A DNA stretch of 64,000 nt from Schistosoma haematobium (taxonomy: Eukaryota; Platyhelminthes; Trematoda; Strigeidida; Schistosomatidae): positions 60,393,364 to 60,457,363 of the forward strand of contig NC_067196.1 of the NCBI RefSeq assembly GCF_000699445.3, written 5' to 3'. Below the pieces are notes generated by a model. It ran no database searches and was not told where the DNA came from. It saw nothing but the letters and a program-made list of their open reading frames with translations. The translations under genes were made by a program, and so were the position numbers. Shown one piece after another: positions 1 through 15,189 of this stretch. The first letter of the stretch is position 1. The number at the start of each line of letters is the position of its first letter.

Positions 1-2020
<2,020 letters not shown>

Positions 2021-2021
2021 T

Positions 2022-2114
2022 AATTGAATTCATGAGTCAATTGAAGCTAGGCCATTATGAGAAAATTGGAAGTACTGGATGACCGTTTCATCGTAGTGTG
2101 AGACTCCTTAACAG
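2022..2114 (-). mobile_element. F2 hammerhead SINE, 3' half (split by LINE)
   Basis: Minus-strand 3' half of the F2 element: the tail (here starting TTGAATTCATGAGTCAATTG) followed by the 3' half of the hammerhead (reverse complement of GAAACGGTCATCCAGTACTT). It stops inside the ribozyme, and the matching 5' half resumes at about 3012. The LINE at 2115-2955 therefore sits within it. Identification rests on more than 20 related copies in this window. Confidence 0.8.
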
Positions 2115-2955
2115 CCTAAATGGGTTGATATCTGATGAAATCTCAGCACGGATTCGAAAAGCGCGTTCGGCTTTCGCCAACTTACTTCACCATCTATGGC
2201 GAAGGCGAGATATCTGTTTATCGATTAAGGAACGAGTATACTGTACGTCAGTTCGTTCTGTTTTACTTTACGGCTGCGAAACATGACCTTTAAGAGTTGA
2301 AGATATTCGTAAGCTACTAGTATTTGACCACAGATGCCTTAGAAATATTACTTGCATCTGCTGGGGTCACTGAGTAAGTAATAGTGAGGTTAGACGCAGG
2401 GTATTAGGGAATGATGGTAAATCAGTTGATGAGGTTGTGAATCTTCATCGACTGAGATGGATGTGCCACGTGTAACGTATGCCTGAACACCGATTACCAT
2501 GACGCACAATGGTGACTAGTTTTAGAGATGGTTGGAAGAAGGTTAGCGGCGGCCAAACCAAAAGGTGGCATCAGTCCTTGAAGTCATTAACTTCTAGTCT
2601 GAGCCACGTTGGCAGATGCAGAATACTTGGTTGGGGTCCGCGCGACTATCGTAACCATTGGTTGGAGACTCTGTGTGACATGACTCAGAATCGATCACAT
2701 TGGTGTAGGTGTATACACTCTTTGTTTTCCTTTAAACTATGAGATAAAAATGGCTCCATATCTTTCTTTCTACGTACTAAATCTTTCTTCCTGTACTATG
2801 TCCTTATATGGAATCTTTCTTTTATATATTACCACCACTGAATTAACTACTTCTATGAATTTGGTGTTCATCTTGTTGTGCTAATGAGGTATGGCAACTT
2901 GGACCGATGCATATATGTGCCTGGTTCTACATTGTAGCTGACTGACTGTCTGATA
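2115..2955 (+). pseudogene. LINE reverse-transcriptase C-terminal relic with 3' UTR
   Basis: One reading frame runs from about 2118 to 2742 and encodes the C-terminal region of a schistosome non-LTR retrotransposon polyprotein downstream of the RT core. Recognisable pieces are SDEISARIRKAR, YCTSVRSVLLYGCET and RCRILGWGPRDYRNHW. The frame is never shifted. It is broken only by four substitution stops, at 2284, 2371, 2473 and 2500, several of them TGA at expected Trp or Arg codons. The natural stop is at 2740-2742, followed by a 3' UTR that reappears at 30921-31200 and a TGAC-rich tail near 2936-2953. It is 5'-truncated, is not RTE-like (it differs from the RTE copies elsewhere in the window), and is dead. 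The exact clade is uncertain. Bases 2956-3011, between tail and SINE, are unassigned and include a second TGAC motif. Confidence 0.85.
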
Positions 2956-3011
2956 GTTATCAGATATGATACATGTTTATCATGTATACTAAATGCTAAC
3001 CAACTGACTGA

Positions 3012-3098
3012 CACATTCACGATCCCGCCTTGCGAGACTCGAACCCAGGACCTATCGATCTGGTGTGCGAATGCTTAACCTCTAGACCACTGAGGTTA
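3012..3098 (-). mobile_element. F2 hammerhead SINE, tRNA-like head
   Basis: Minus-strand tRNA-like head of the F2 element that starts at 2022. It carries the B-box complement (GACTCGAACCC), an inverted Thr/Val-like region, and ends at the A-box complement ACCACTGAGG. The sequence joins 2114 directly in intact copies, which makes the intervening LINE a later insertion. Confidence 0.8.
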
Positions 3099-4210
3099 TT
3101 GTTATTGTCATTTATAAAAAAGCTTTCGATTCAGTCATAAGCAAGCATGCAAATACGTAGCTCAATGAATTGCTATTCTCATTCCATACTTATTTGACTG
3201 CTTAATTTATAATCTTTCATAATTATTGTTTATCTTCTAAAATGTACACAACTGATAGATATGTCAAAAAAACCTTTATAGATGTTTAATATTTTATTCT
3301 AGAGTTTTTGTTAACGTTGTGAGAAAATAAAGCCATCTAATAACTAGAGAAACTTGATTGTTACTTCAAGTTTCATAGTATTTTGTTGAGTAAAATTAAT
3401 ATTCTGTAGTCAAATAAAAAACTAAAGGTGAAGAGGCCACAACATTTTAGTTTTGATGAGATATTGTCAGTAACGCCATCACTGAGACGGCAGGTCAGGG
3501 ATAACAAAAAATGAGGATCTTAAGATGGTTTTATGAATAAAGCATCCAATTTTAATTAATCTTCATAGTTCTGAACCTCATTCAGGCAATTGTAGAGTAT
3601 CATTTCTATTTAAACAAACTTTCAAATGATAGATTATACAATAAAATGAATTAGCTCTTTGTGTGTGAATAACACTATTCTGTCTATAAGATTTTGTACT
3701 TGTACTCTGTTGATAATTCTTATACTCATATGAAACAGATATCTACCTTTCGTTGATTTAAAATGATTCTTCAATTGGTATCAGTTGTTGAGTTTAAAAA
3801 ATTACATTCGAATTACGTTTCAAACAGTCTTCACAAAACTACTTCATTTTTTTAAGCCAACCATAAGATATACTTCCATGGAAATGTCATCTTCATAACC
3901 ATGACATTATATTAATAAACAGTTACTTGTCTCTAAGTAAAAAATCTCTCAATCCTTCTAAAATTGATTATAATCTATCAATCATTGATTGATTATACGG
4001 GTTCAAAATGACATAAAGAATAGAAATTCATTCTGAACATAAAAGTCTCGTGCTACTTAATATTCATTATGTTACCAATGACATGAAAAATAAAACTTGA
4101 TAGAATGTCTTTTTCACTTGTCTCTTCATTCGGGGGGGGGAGGGGAAACTAGACATTGTACTATGTACTGGTTATTGCTATTTTATGAATTTTCTTCACA
4201 GATCACAAAC

Positions 4211-4245
<35 letters not shown>

Positions 4246-5633
4246 GGGGTATGTATATCCTGTATCCTTGTAAATACATTTACCATAACCAATTTTTCTA
4301 ACTACATAAATATACCCAATTGCGTGATGTGAGAACTTCTAAGAAAATTAATTTTAATATTTTAATATTCTATATTCGATCAGTAAATAAATTTGTTTAT
4401 CTTTATTTATTATCTAATTGAAATGATGTAAGAAATTTTAATAAATATGTATAAACTTGTTTTAAGTCATCTATATTCATAATAATGAAGTTAGCAACTG
4501 AATTTAATAGAAGATTAATATAATGTTTAAATCAGTCAAGGAATTTGTTTTAATAATTGAATAAAATAATATTATATTATAATAGATCTGATTAACATAC
4601 ACAACATGGACTGAATTCAATAGAAACCTGTCGTCTTCTTCTTCCTCTCTCTCCTCCTTCTCCTCATTATCATCATATAATTATTATTTAAGGATGCTGA
4701 TGATTACATAAGAATATTTCTATGATATGTCTATCGATCTCCTATCTCTCATTCCTTTAATGATATAAACCATTCATAGAATGATCTATTCATTAGTTCA
4801 TGTCAACAGAGATTAGTTTATGTTAGAAATGTTTGAATATTATTGCATGTATTACATGTATATTTTGTTTACATGTGTCAGTCTACGTCAGTTGGACCTT
4901 GTTAAATTCAATATATTTGATGGTATTGTATTTTTTTTCTTAAAAATCCTACTCTCGTCATTTTATCTCTAGGAGAAATCAAGCACACTGGTTACTAGGA
5001 TCAAGTTATAATATGTGGAAACTAAGATGATTCAACGTAGGATTGTTGCACAAATATTATAGCGATGAAGATAATAATTATTATAGTTTTTATAATTATA
5101 AAAATGATTTTGAATTAAACTCTATTTAGTTTTTTTAGATTGAATTTTGATTATTCTTTGCTAGTAATCGTGCATATCTTCAAACTGATAAGGATTTAAA
5201 CATAATAATCGTTGAATAAATTAACGGCTATCAAGGCTCTATAGTTTACTGGACAATACATTGGATATTTGAATTGAAAGATAATGAATTCGAGTTCCGA
5301 TGTGAATATCACAACTAGAATGCAGCTATTATCTGTCCGACATATTCGACGTAGGACAAAAATTGTTTCGTAGAATTCATTCCTCGTTACAATCCATATA
5401 TTCCACACGGAGTAAAATGATTATTTAATCACACGAGAGAGAGAGAGAAAGAAAGTACATGATCCAAGTTGTAAGCTTAGGATTGATAACAAGTTGTGAA
5501 CAATTGTATATTCTTTCTTTAGTTTTTAATGACTCTTCTGATTGAACTTATTTTCATTAGGAGTAAAACATTTGTAAAATAATAAAAATAATTTTGATTA
5601 TCAAAATAATACATTTTAATACTATACACTTAC
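3099..5633. other. Unique AT-rich DNA, probable Islet intron
   Basis: Immediately downstream, in gene sense, of the Islet LIM1 exon, whose donor opens at 5633 on the minus strand, so at least the right end is intron. No second LIM domain or homeodomain was found here; the next exon is probably outside the window. It includes a (TTA)n run at 4210-4244 and a G-rich tract at 4132-4145. Confidence 0.6.
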
Positions 5634-6021
5634 CTAAAATAATCTTCTCTACAATATGCTTTACAATCACGTACAAAACAAGTTGAATCATTCATTAATG
5701 AACGTAAACATTTTGAACAATTTAAACAACGTATATGCCATTTCAAATTTGGTTGAACATTTAACATAAATGGATCGTAAATTATTAAACCACAACCAAC
5801 ACATTGTGATAATTTTGATGAAGACAATGACGATGGTGTTATTGTTGTTGATATGGTTGTCGATGATAATGGTGTAAATTCTACTGTAGCCGCTGTTCCT
5901 GTCATTGAAAATAATGATGATGAATATTTCATATTGGGATCATTTGTTCCATTTATAGTAGAATTCATTAATTTATCATCTAATTCGATATATTGTTTCG
6001 TATCAGATTTAAAATTTATTC
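5634..6021 (-). CDS. isl: Islet-type LIM-homeobox protein, LIM1 exon
   Basis: Internal exon of a transcription factor that acts in the nucleus; Islet proteins specify neurons and other cell types. The acceptor is TTTTTATTGTCAG|GA (exon starts at 6021, phase 1) and the donor is TTTTAG|GTAAGT (exon ends at 5634, phase 2). After about 70 Ser/Thr/Asn-rich residues comes a complete first LIM domain at about 5803-5635. All eight zinc ligands are in place: CVGC, His after 18 residues, C-x2-C-x2-C, a later Cys, and a closing Asp in YCREDY. The stretch STCFVRDCKAYCREDYFR and the break just after it are typical of Islet rather than LHX or LMX proteins. The second LIM domain and homeodomain are not in the window, and neither is a clear start codon, so introns must be very long. 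The extended N-terminal Ser/Thr linker is longer than in vertebrate Islet. Assignment to the Islet subfamily is firm; which paralogue is unknown. Confidence 0.88.
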
Positions 6022-7149
6022 CTGACAATAAAAATTTATAAGAGAAGATAATGATAACAATAATAATAATCATGAAATGCTTTATGAATAAGAACTTAAG
6101 ACGAATTATTGATTAGAAATATATGAATCTAATGTTAGCTGGATGAAGATAGTTGAAAGGAATCGTTTAGTTTTCATAATAACCGGAAATAGTTACCAAA
6201 TTGTATTTGAAATCTTGAAGGAATTGAATTTACCAGTGATAATCAAATCTACTTTTCCCAGTCTCACAGTCAGAGACGTTATCTTTGAACAACCTAGACA
6301 TTGACAAACTACCTTTGGCACTTATATTTTTATATTGATTGATTAATGGTCAAAATGGAACTTCATTGATGAAATCTGATAAACATTATGGTCTAGACTA
6401 GCATCACAATAGTAACTACTCAGTAGTTATTCACTTCAACTATATACTACTTTGATATTATCAACTGAAATATATAACTTCCGTAGAGTTTCCGAGAGAA
6501 TAATCTATGTGATCTACACAGAGTCAAATGTGTTTATTGATGCAGAGTTTTAAAATAGAACAAAATAATTGTACAATATCACTATGTGATTTTTAATAGT
6601 TCTTTAGTTGTTAACAGTTTGTGACAATCAAAGAAGATCTAACATAATCTTCTCAAGTTTATCAAGATTGAAACTTGTGACTTACAATTTATAATAATAA
6701 GAAAGAGCTTTCAGATTAGTTATTCACTAAACACAATCTAAAAAATTTAGTTTTTACTTCTCATTAGAATATTTTAGTCATTTTCAAAGAGCTTATCACA
6801 GATTTTTTTTAGAAGTTGTATGAAAATTATTTTAACTTGTAACTGGTGATAATCAGCTAAGTTGTGGGTAAGGTGTGTTGGATGATTGATCATTTTACAT
6901 TAAGAACTGTGTGAAGTTAGGAATGTGAATCAATAGTCTAAGTGTTAATCACTCACTACCACATCTCTACGTTTAAGGTTTGATTCATAATACAGTTGTG
7001 AATCTTTATTTCTAAAGAACATTATACTATGAAGAAATAGAGAATACTTTACGACTTTCAGTGATATCTCAACTGATATCAGTTGGTCATAAAAAACCCT
7101 CTACCGTAAATATTATTTTATAAACAAATAACTCATTATAAATAAATAT
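6022..7149. other. Probable intron; short F3 relic
   Basis: Sequence upstream, in gene sense, of the Islet exon. The only repeat seen is a degraded minus-strand F3 head at about 6255-6300, with CTCACAGTCAGAGACGTTA as the complement of the F3 tRNA-like arm. Nothing else was recognised. Confidence 0.45.
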
Positions 7150-7240
7150 TTGTAATATACCAATGAGTAGAAAAATTAGATTTTCTGACGTTTCGTGACT
7201 CGGTGTAAGCCGCTTCTTCAGATAATAAATAACAAAATCA
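7150..7240 (-). mobile_element. Penelope-like terminal unit with hammerhead-like core
   Basis: On the minus strand the order is CTGAAGA, then a stem-loop candidate (GCGGC ... GTCAC, one mismatch), then GAAA, then CGTC. That is the order of a hammerhead core with minimal stem III, as reported for Penelope-like elements. The element around it is degraded and its ends are not defined. Compare 45242-45707 and 17078-17215. Confidence 0.45.
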
Positions 7241-7569
7241 ATCGAAGTTTAAGTAGTACAACGGAGCAACCGTTTATACGAAATTATCTAGTCAAACCTT
7301 GGTAACGATACCTATAAACAACTCATTATGTAACATGTAGTATCCAATTGAATTATATAACATACTTTTCACTAAATACACATACAACTCAATTGTGAAA
7401 TAATAATAATTATATACGAGCATTTCATAAGACAAACTGTAATGTTTTGATAAAATATTACAGTTCATGTCCATAAGTAAAATCATTCATCTATATATTA
7501 CACTCAATTTAAATATTAATTAATTGGTGATAATCAACAAAACTTCGATAGATTCATCATTGGTTGAAA

Positions 7570-7700
7570 ATTTTCGAATATAATTTTGATGGAATTTTGT
7601 TCTTTAAGCTGGATGGTTTGGTCGTGAAGTTTTCATCATTCTTCTGAACGAGATCATCAGCACAAACTTCAGGTAGAAATGAAGTATTCGAATTTCTCCA
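7570..7700 (-). mobile_element. Dispersed repeat with hammerhead-like motif
   Basis: On the minus strand CTGATGA is followed by TCGTTC-AGAA-GAATGA, a six-pair hairpin, and then GAAA, the spacing of a hammerhead core. The flank ACTTCACGACCAAACCATCC recurs in diverged form at 46985-47060 on the plus strand, so this is a dispersed repeat. Stems I and III are not resolved, so ribozyme activity is only a possibility. Confidence 0.4.
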
Positions 7701-10446
7701 CATATGATTCATAGTTTGTCTTGTAGACAAACTGAAGTTCGAATCTTCTCTGCCATCTCAATTTTGAATATAGACATGTTTATTTTTTTAAGATCATAAC
7801 TTTATCTTATAACTTAGTGTTCATCAACTTTGAACTTCAATTTCTGTAGTTAACATTGATTCAATACTCACTGGAATCTACTTTTTTTTAATCTGATGTA
7901 TGTAGTAATACTAGTTATACTCTCTTTTTTCATTCTTTCTTTACTTCTCTAATTGCTGTTAACATTTTCATTTTATTTATTTATTTATTTAATTATTTGG
8001 CCTTAGGTTATAATTTTTGAGAGGAACATATGAGAGTGGGAGTGAATGAGTTGAAAGCACTAGTTATATGTCCACTTTCCGTTCAAACCTTTCATCGTCA
8101 TTTTAGGTCAGTGTATATATTTAAGTATTAAATTATATATACAAGTTTACGTAATAGTTATTTTCTGTCTAATATGTATGTATGTACAACGAGTTATTGA
8201 TGTTAAGTAATAATAAAAAAAATATTTATAGAATAGAACCAATCTTCTTTTTGTCTGAATAACAATTCATTTTATTTGGTCTAAGGCAAATTTCCTTCAT
8301 GACTGTATCATTCCAAAGAGAATCGAAACAACAGACATAGAGTAAATTGTTTTCTAATGTCATCTCACATACTGCTCTGTCTAAAACTTTCTTCCGTTTT
8401 AAATAATAGAAAAAAAAACTTTTATAAAATAATTAAAGCACAAATCAGTGATAATGTAATTGTTTCCTTTTTCCGGTCAATTAAATGATCATCTTATATA
8501 GTAATTCCATTCTGTTACCAGATATCTTTCTATTCATAACTAAGTTCTCAGATGTAGTAGCACTGACATATATTATTATGGACATATGAAAGACTTAATC
8601 AATCTGTTTGTTTGTTTCATTAAAAATGATACAGAGCAAATGTCGTTATTTCTTTCATTGATTGTCGTCACTAGTCCCAAAAAAAATTAACTACCTACCA
8701 CATCCGTCTTTTTTTTTTCAATGAAAAACCTCGAGTTGCAATAAATTTAAAAGTTTTATTTACTACATAGACCGATTTCTGTTTTCTTTTTTTGAATCGT
8801 TTCCTGTGTATTTCGTGTTCTTAGGTGAATATATATATGCGTAAGTGCATACCAATATTTAATTTATGGTGGATAGGGATTTTACCACTTTTTCTTTGAT
8901 TCCGTTAAAAAATTTAAAGAAATAGCTGATTATTTATTAGTCTACAAGAAAGAGAACAAAATGTATACTCTTTTTTATTTAAATGAAAAACTGTTTAGAG
9001 AAAAACGGCTTTCATTTCAAACCTTATATTGTTTACAGCTGAGTTGGTGACTCAATACTTACATAATTAATAGTATTGCTAGTAATGAAGATGATTATAA
9101 TTCAGAGGAATTACATACTCAATATACAAATCTATGAGTAGTATTACAAACAATAAGATAAAACCGTTTATCTGAAACTGAAATCATTTATTTAGTGAAT
9201 CAACTCTGTTCAAACACTGCTTATATGACTTAAGGATATATAAATTTATTCACTTTGTAAGTGCCATAGGATATCCTATGGTAACGTTTGTAATATAGGT
9301 TCTAACTTCTAAAAAAACACATAAGTATTATGTAGGTTACGTGTATTGCTTATCGATAGGAGACAGTCAAGATGAAACTGAAATCCAATAATTTCTATCT
9401 GAAGTTATTCAGCCAACAAATCACATGGTAATATTAGACTAAATACCCTGATGACGATTATACTATAAAATCCGAATGATTGAATTCACTCAACTATTAG
9501 CAATGATTGATTATTGACCTCATAAATTTCATAGGTAAAAAGTTTGAACTATATTCTGAAAATTACTTTCATTATGGACTAATATTATCTGAGAGATTAT
9601 AAGGAATCAATATGTCCTGAATAGTTCTTTCGACCTACTCTAGAACTTTTTTAATAATGTTCATCCATAATCGTTATATTTTGTAATGAATATCCTGTCT
9701 TTAAATAAATAATTTGTAATTCAATTACAATCTCATTTCGGGAGATGTTCACTCAAAAAGAAAATATGTTAATTAATTCGATAATTTACTATTAAATAAT
9801 CTGCTCATCCTTGTTTTTCATAATAAATTTTAAAAATAATAATAAGTCAGCATAAAACGGATGTGAATGGTTATTTCATTGGTGTTTTCTTATAAATCTC
9901 CATCTACTGATCCATATCTATATAAAACACTTCTTACAATTCACTATTAAATATACATAGAATGCATAGAGTTTTTACTTCACTTATTAATAGTGTCATT
10001 CTCTGATAATACCGATTGTTTTACATGAGACAAGTATGCTAATTACTCACTGAGATAAACGTATACACATTTATGTGTATAATATATATATATATATATT
10101 CTATAATCTATGAATGACAACAAGTATACTGTTTTCACTGATTTAATTATCTCTAAATAGATATTGTGTTTTATTCTACTTTTTTCTTAAAAAAAAATAG
10201 AAGGTTGAATGATTGTTTATAGTTTTTTCTATGTGTGTCAATGACAATTTTGTCATTTGTAAAGGTCAGTTTTTTTTTAATAAAAATATCTTATTTCTAT
10301 TGTATGAGACAATTAGTCTGGAAACATACAAAGTATATGTACATTAGAGTAATATCAGATCTATTCCTTGTAAAAATAAAACCATATTATGTTATACATT
10401 GTTATTATTATTAGTAGTAGTAGCAGTAATAGTATTAGTAGTAATG

Positions 10447-10485
<39 letters not shown>

Positions 10486-13400
10486 AACTGTCAAGTGTAT
10501 GTATATTGATTCAATTTTCAATTAACTGACTTCAGTTTAATGATGAATAGATGTATATGAAGATTCTGTTTAGGACAGGGGAAACTTATTTAAATGTTTG
10601 TTTGTTTTTAAATTGTTACTTCATATATGAAATGATCAATAAAAAAAACACTGCAAATAGTTGTGTTTTATTTTTTTATTTTTCATTATCAGTTTTCCAG
10701 AAAATATACTCACATAATGATAAATTGAATTTTCCGTTTGGTTGTTTGTTTATGTTGGAAAAATTAGTTGATCACTTAAGAATGTTTACTATTTGTGAAA
10801 AAAGGTCTATCTGGAAGTTTCAGTTTCAGGTTATTGATTGGATTATTTCGTTAAATATTCAAGATAACATTAATAGACTGTTAGAAAAAAAAGTTTAGCT
10901 GAATTAACCTAGTTGTATACACTTAATTAATAATATTAATCATCTATAAAGAAAACAGGATTTAGAAATGATGAAGATAGTTTGTCATTAAGCTGGATTC
11001 TTTTTGATAGTATTGTATATTCTCTGATTAATATTATCAACATTAAACTCCAGTTTAAAGGATGTAGCACTATTAAATTTGTGGATTATGTTAACTAACC
11101 ATCTGCAATAACAGCTTATATAGATAGTAAATCAATTATCTATGGACGATAATTATGTATTAAACTTTAATTCAATCAGTATACCTGATAAGTGAAAAGA
11201 ATCCCCCTCCCTATAAAATCCAAAACTGTAATAGTAAATGAAAGTGACAGTTTTGTTGACACTGTAGATACATTTTGTTTATGAGTGTCAACCTGAAATA
11301 AATCAAAGTCCATGACTTTTATCCTATTGCTTCTGATCACCTAATATCAAACAAGGTCTTTTGTGATAAAACTATGAAGTGTGTTAAGTAGAATTCAGTA
11401 ATTATTCAAATCCAGACAACAAAATATTGATCAATTAATGTTAGGAAAATAACTCCTTGATATTGCTTAACTATAGACATTAACCACGAATGGTTCATTA
11501 CTAAATTCACTGCTTTTCTTGTACTGTATATGAAATACTTCCTCTTATAAATCAATTTTTGATAAGTTTACTGAATCTGGCAATCAATATTTGAATGAAA
11601 TTTAAATAATTGTCATTTCTGTCATACTATTCACCATTTTAACAATACACTCTTTGGAATAGATTGCTTAATTTTCAAAGAAAATACTTGTGTAATGAAC
11701 AGAACATGGATGGGGACAATCGAATGTATTTGACACAAAATTACAGGACTTGCTAATAAAATCTAACAATCATAAAGTAAATGCTTAATTTGCAAAATGT
11801 CCACCAATTGTCTCAAAATGACTCAGACTTCATTGTTCTTGTATATTCATACAAATTGCATCCTGTTTCCATTCTTAACTGTTCGATCCTCTTGTCTGTC
11901 TGCTGCCAGACCTTCTGTTCACTACTAACATCATTTACTACTTATGTCAATATAAGTAGCACACACAACACTTGTTGATGTAATTAATGTAATTTATATT
12001 TTACTGCTTATTACTAATCATACGCAAAACCTGAATTGATCGTAGAAATTACGAATTTTTAGTATAAATATTGATGAAAGCATCAATCATTAATGAAGGC
12101 TCCAAATAAATTGATATATAAGAGGATTTACTTTAAATAGAGGTTACATTTTCAAACTAATTGTTATTAGCTACGAAATAGTACGCTTATGACAGTATTA
12201 TTATTAGTTTAAAAGGGATATAACTACAAGTGATACCATTCTAGTTACATGTACACACAAATTTCTACAATCAAATTCGCATTTTTTTTTTCTTCTTCTT
12301 CTTTACAATGGCTACACGGGAATAAAAATATGTCTACATATGCATGTACACTACCTAACATGTACTTCAATTGAACCAATCCATGGTAATAACATGAACA
12401 TACAAACATATATTCTGTGGAACTTTTGTTTAAACTTTTCAACAGGTGTTCTCAATTCAATGATTATCACTGAACATAATCATTAACAATAATAATAAGC
12501 ATTACAATTACTACTCTTAGTGCATAGTAATAAAATGAATTTGTTTTGTTTTGTTTTATTCACACGCGCCTTTCACTACAATTTTAAGTATAGAAGAGTA
12601 AAAGTGTGGAATTTCTCTCTGATAAATATAAAGAAAATTAAAAAAAGAGAAATAGTTTCCGCACACATACACATACGCGAATAGGTACATGCACACACAT
12701 ACACACACCAATATACAGATACATGTTTAAATAAATACATACACTTTTAAGAGGGAATCAGCTGTTTAATAAAAATCAAAACTGTTTTTATTACATTGAA
12801 TGAAAGTGTTAGTAAAATAAACTAGATGGAAAATATGAGATAAGAATAACGGCATTTGACTACTTAAATAAAAAAAAGACGAAATGACGGTCATTATAAA
12901 AATAGAAATAAATCGGTACTAGGTGGCGGCAATTATGAAGGTGATGATACTGACGATAATAACAATAATAATAATAGTAACAATAATAGAAAAAAAAACA
13001 AAGACTGTTGTCGTGGCAGTAGTGTTAAGAGTTAACATAGGGATATAATTACCTACAATTCAAGCAGACATTGTATGAAATAAATTGAATTATTTTTCCT
13101 TATAATTAATAAAGATAATAACATACATCATAACTCATATACAGAGATATACACAGGTGTACTAACATATACTATATATTAATATAGTCAGCTACTAGTC
13201 CTTTCATCTGTACAACTAAATGGTATATTGTTCTAAATGTATTCGTGTAAAATGCAATAAATAAATATACATATACATGTATTGACGTATAAGAAATATA
13301 CTTTTAATACTATTCTGATGTAAAATTAATGATTTTACAATATTTACCATTGAACATTACTACGATTGTTTAGAACAGTCAAAGAATGTAGGGTACGACT

Positions 13401-13613
13401 AAGAAAAGGACATTAGAACATTAGAATTTGTCATTATGAATTAAATCGCCTACTTTTTTCTTTCCTTTTTTTGGTATTGATTACAACTGTCTACAATGTA
13501 ACTATTGTTCTACACTGATGAATAATAAACATAATTACATTGATTGTTTCATGATCTGAATTAAAACTAACGAATTTCCACAACCCTATATTGATAATAC
13601 TAATGTTAACAAA
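7701..13613. other. Unique AT-rich DNA, no gene seen
   Basis: About 5.9 kb with no recognised exon or complete mobile element. It contains small ATTT tracts, a TA run near 10080-10096 and a TAG microsatellite at 10447-10485. A frame at 10551-10898 (plus) is open for 115 codons and the region 11780-11990 is somewhat richer in GC, but neither gives a recognisable protein. Confidence 0.45.
10447..10485 (+). repeat. (TAG)n microsatellite
   Basis: A run of about 13 TAG units, with imperfect TAG/TAA triplets just upstream. Confidence 0.9.
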
Positions 13614-13826
13614 TCCACTGGTCACTGCTTCTCACTAGAACTCCAGGATATACCTCTTGAAGGCAGTCACTAGTGAGCATATGTTGATTAGTATCAGAAT
13701 AAGTCCTACAATAGGACGAAATGGTCGTCCAGCGCTTCCAGATTTTCCATAGTGGTCTAGCTTCAATTGGCTCATGATCTCAACTATTGAAATTACTACA
13801 ACCTCCACAAAACCCCTTCTGATACA
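13614..13826. mobile_element. F2 hammerhead SINE, inverted chimera
   Basis: Bases 13614-13676 are the 5' end of F2 on the minus strand (CTTCTCACTAGAACTCCAGG). From about 13702 the element resumes on the plus strand inside ribozyme stem II (GTCCTACAATAGGACGAAA) and runs through the tail to CCACAAAACCCCTTCTGATA. The tRNA-like head and the 5' half of the ribozyme are missing. Confidence 0.75.
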
Positions 13827-15189
13827 AATAATTTTTTTGTCTAGAAAACTATGGAGTAATCAAAAACGAAACATGTTTATTCACCTATTATTAGTGTTTA
13901 GATAGTTTCAATATGAAGTCATAAATTTCAAAGTTCATTATATCGAAACAATGAATTTTTTTCAATTTACATCTCTAATTGAATTGTCATTGAGATATAT
14001 CGAGAGGTAACTGAAAGTTGAGACATGGACCATTGCATTTCAGTTCAGTAATCCAAATATAATTTCTTCATCATTGTATTTTAATTGATCTAGGGTAAAA
14101 AAATTCAATACATCTAAGAAGTACAGATTTATATGAGTAAATTCCTTTCACCTACTCTTCGTGTAATGACTCGTGATATTGCTTTGTTAGTCAAACCGAA
14201 GTAGGTGAAATGGGATTCAAATATAAAACAAACTGATTGAAACCAATGGCGTTATATGCCAAATCATTGCATATGAAAGTTCATTGATATACATCATTGG
14301 TAGGTCTTAAACTAGAACAAAAAGAGGTCTGAGGCTTTTCAATTTCTTATTTCAATTATTCTTTAGTTGATATCAGTCAACAGTGAAAACTAACTTTTGA
14401 GATTAGGATCTACAAGAAGACTTTAGTAGTTTATCTCATTCAATTACAACTATTGACTTCTCTTTTGAAAAGAGAATCAATGTAAATTTAACTACTAAAT
14501 TGGTCACTTCACAGACTGATTTCAGTGCATACAGAAATGATAGCCTTTAATCAAACTTATACACCAGATAAGAGTATTTAATTATGTCTCAAATATTATT
14601 AAATTCCTCTCAAGATATATCAAGTTGAATGGAAATTTATTTTAGTTACCAATATTATGAGATGTATTCATTGAACAGAAATGGTTAAAATAAAATGAAA
14701 ATTGGTTAAAAGTTAGATCTTATTGCGTGATAGGGGTAGATAATGCAACAAGCTTAAAATGAATTCTTGAATTATTTTAGACCCAGTAAATTTTCTAATT
14801 GTCATCTTCCAATACTTTATAAGAATTAGAACGTTGCTGATAAAATCCATCAAGGATGTAATAAATTTTGTAAATTTTCTGTATTTATTTAGTCTGATAT
14901 ATAAACGAAATAGATTACTGTGAAGTTGTGAAGTTTCCGCCTCTTTTTGATTCTTATCTATTTTAATAGAGCAATTCATACATATGAGGGTCCTAGATAT
15001 GGTTCCAGGTGGTGTCATAGGAGTATGATTTCGAGAAATCGTATACCACCTTCGCAATGTCCCCCTGCTTTTTGTGGTATCTTATCTGAGATCAATTTAG
15101 GACGTGAACCACTTATGTGTATATATAAAACCATAAAAACCCTGTTATGTCCACCAATAAATGTTTAAAACTAGAAACTTTTAGATTAT
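13827..15189. other. AT-rich DNA, no gene seen
   Basis: No recognisable gene. The segment about 14980-15170 is richer in GC than its surroundings and ends near an AATAAA signal, which suggests the end of an old transposable element, but no protein or second copy in the window supports this. Confidence 0.4.

Noticed and set aside
10551..10898. A 115-codon open frame on the plus strand with a possible acceptor (TTCATTATCAG) inside it.
   Set aside because: The translation is dominated by AT-driven Phe/Ile/Lys and matches no family I recognise; no donor or neighbouring exon supports it. Listed only as part of the unique stretch.
11780..11990. A GC-richer segment that might be the edge of an LTR element.
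   Set aside because: I half-recognise the composition but see no second copy, no TG...CA ends and no target duplication.
14713..15057. A 114-codon open frame on the minus strand.
   Set aside because: The right part lies in a GC-richer segment that looks like an old repeat and the rest is low-complexity; splice sites are not convincing.
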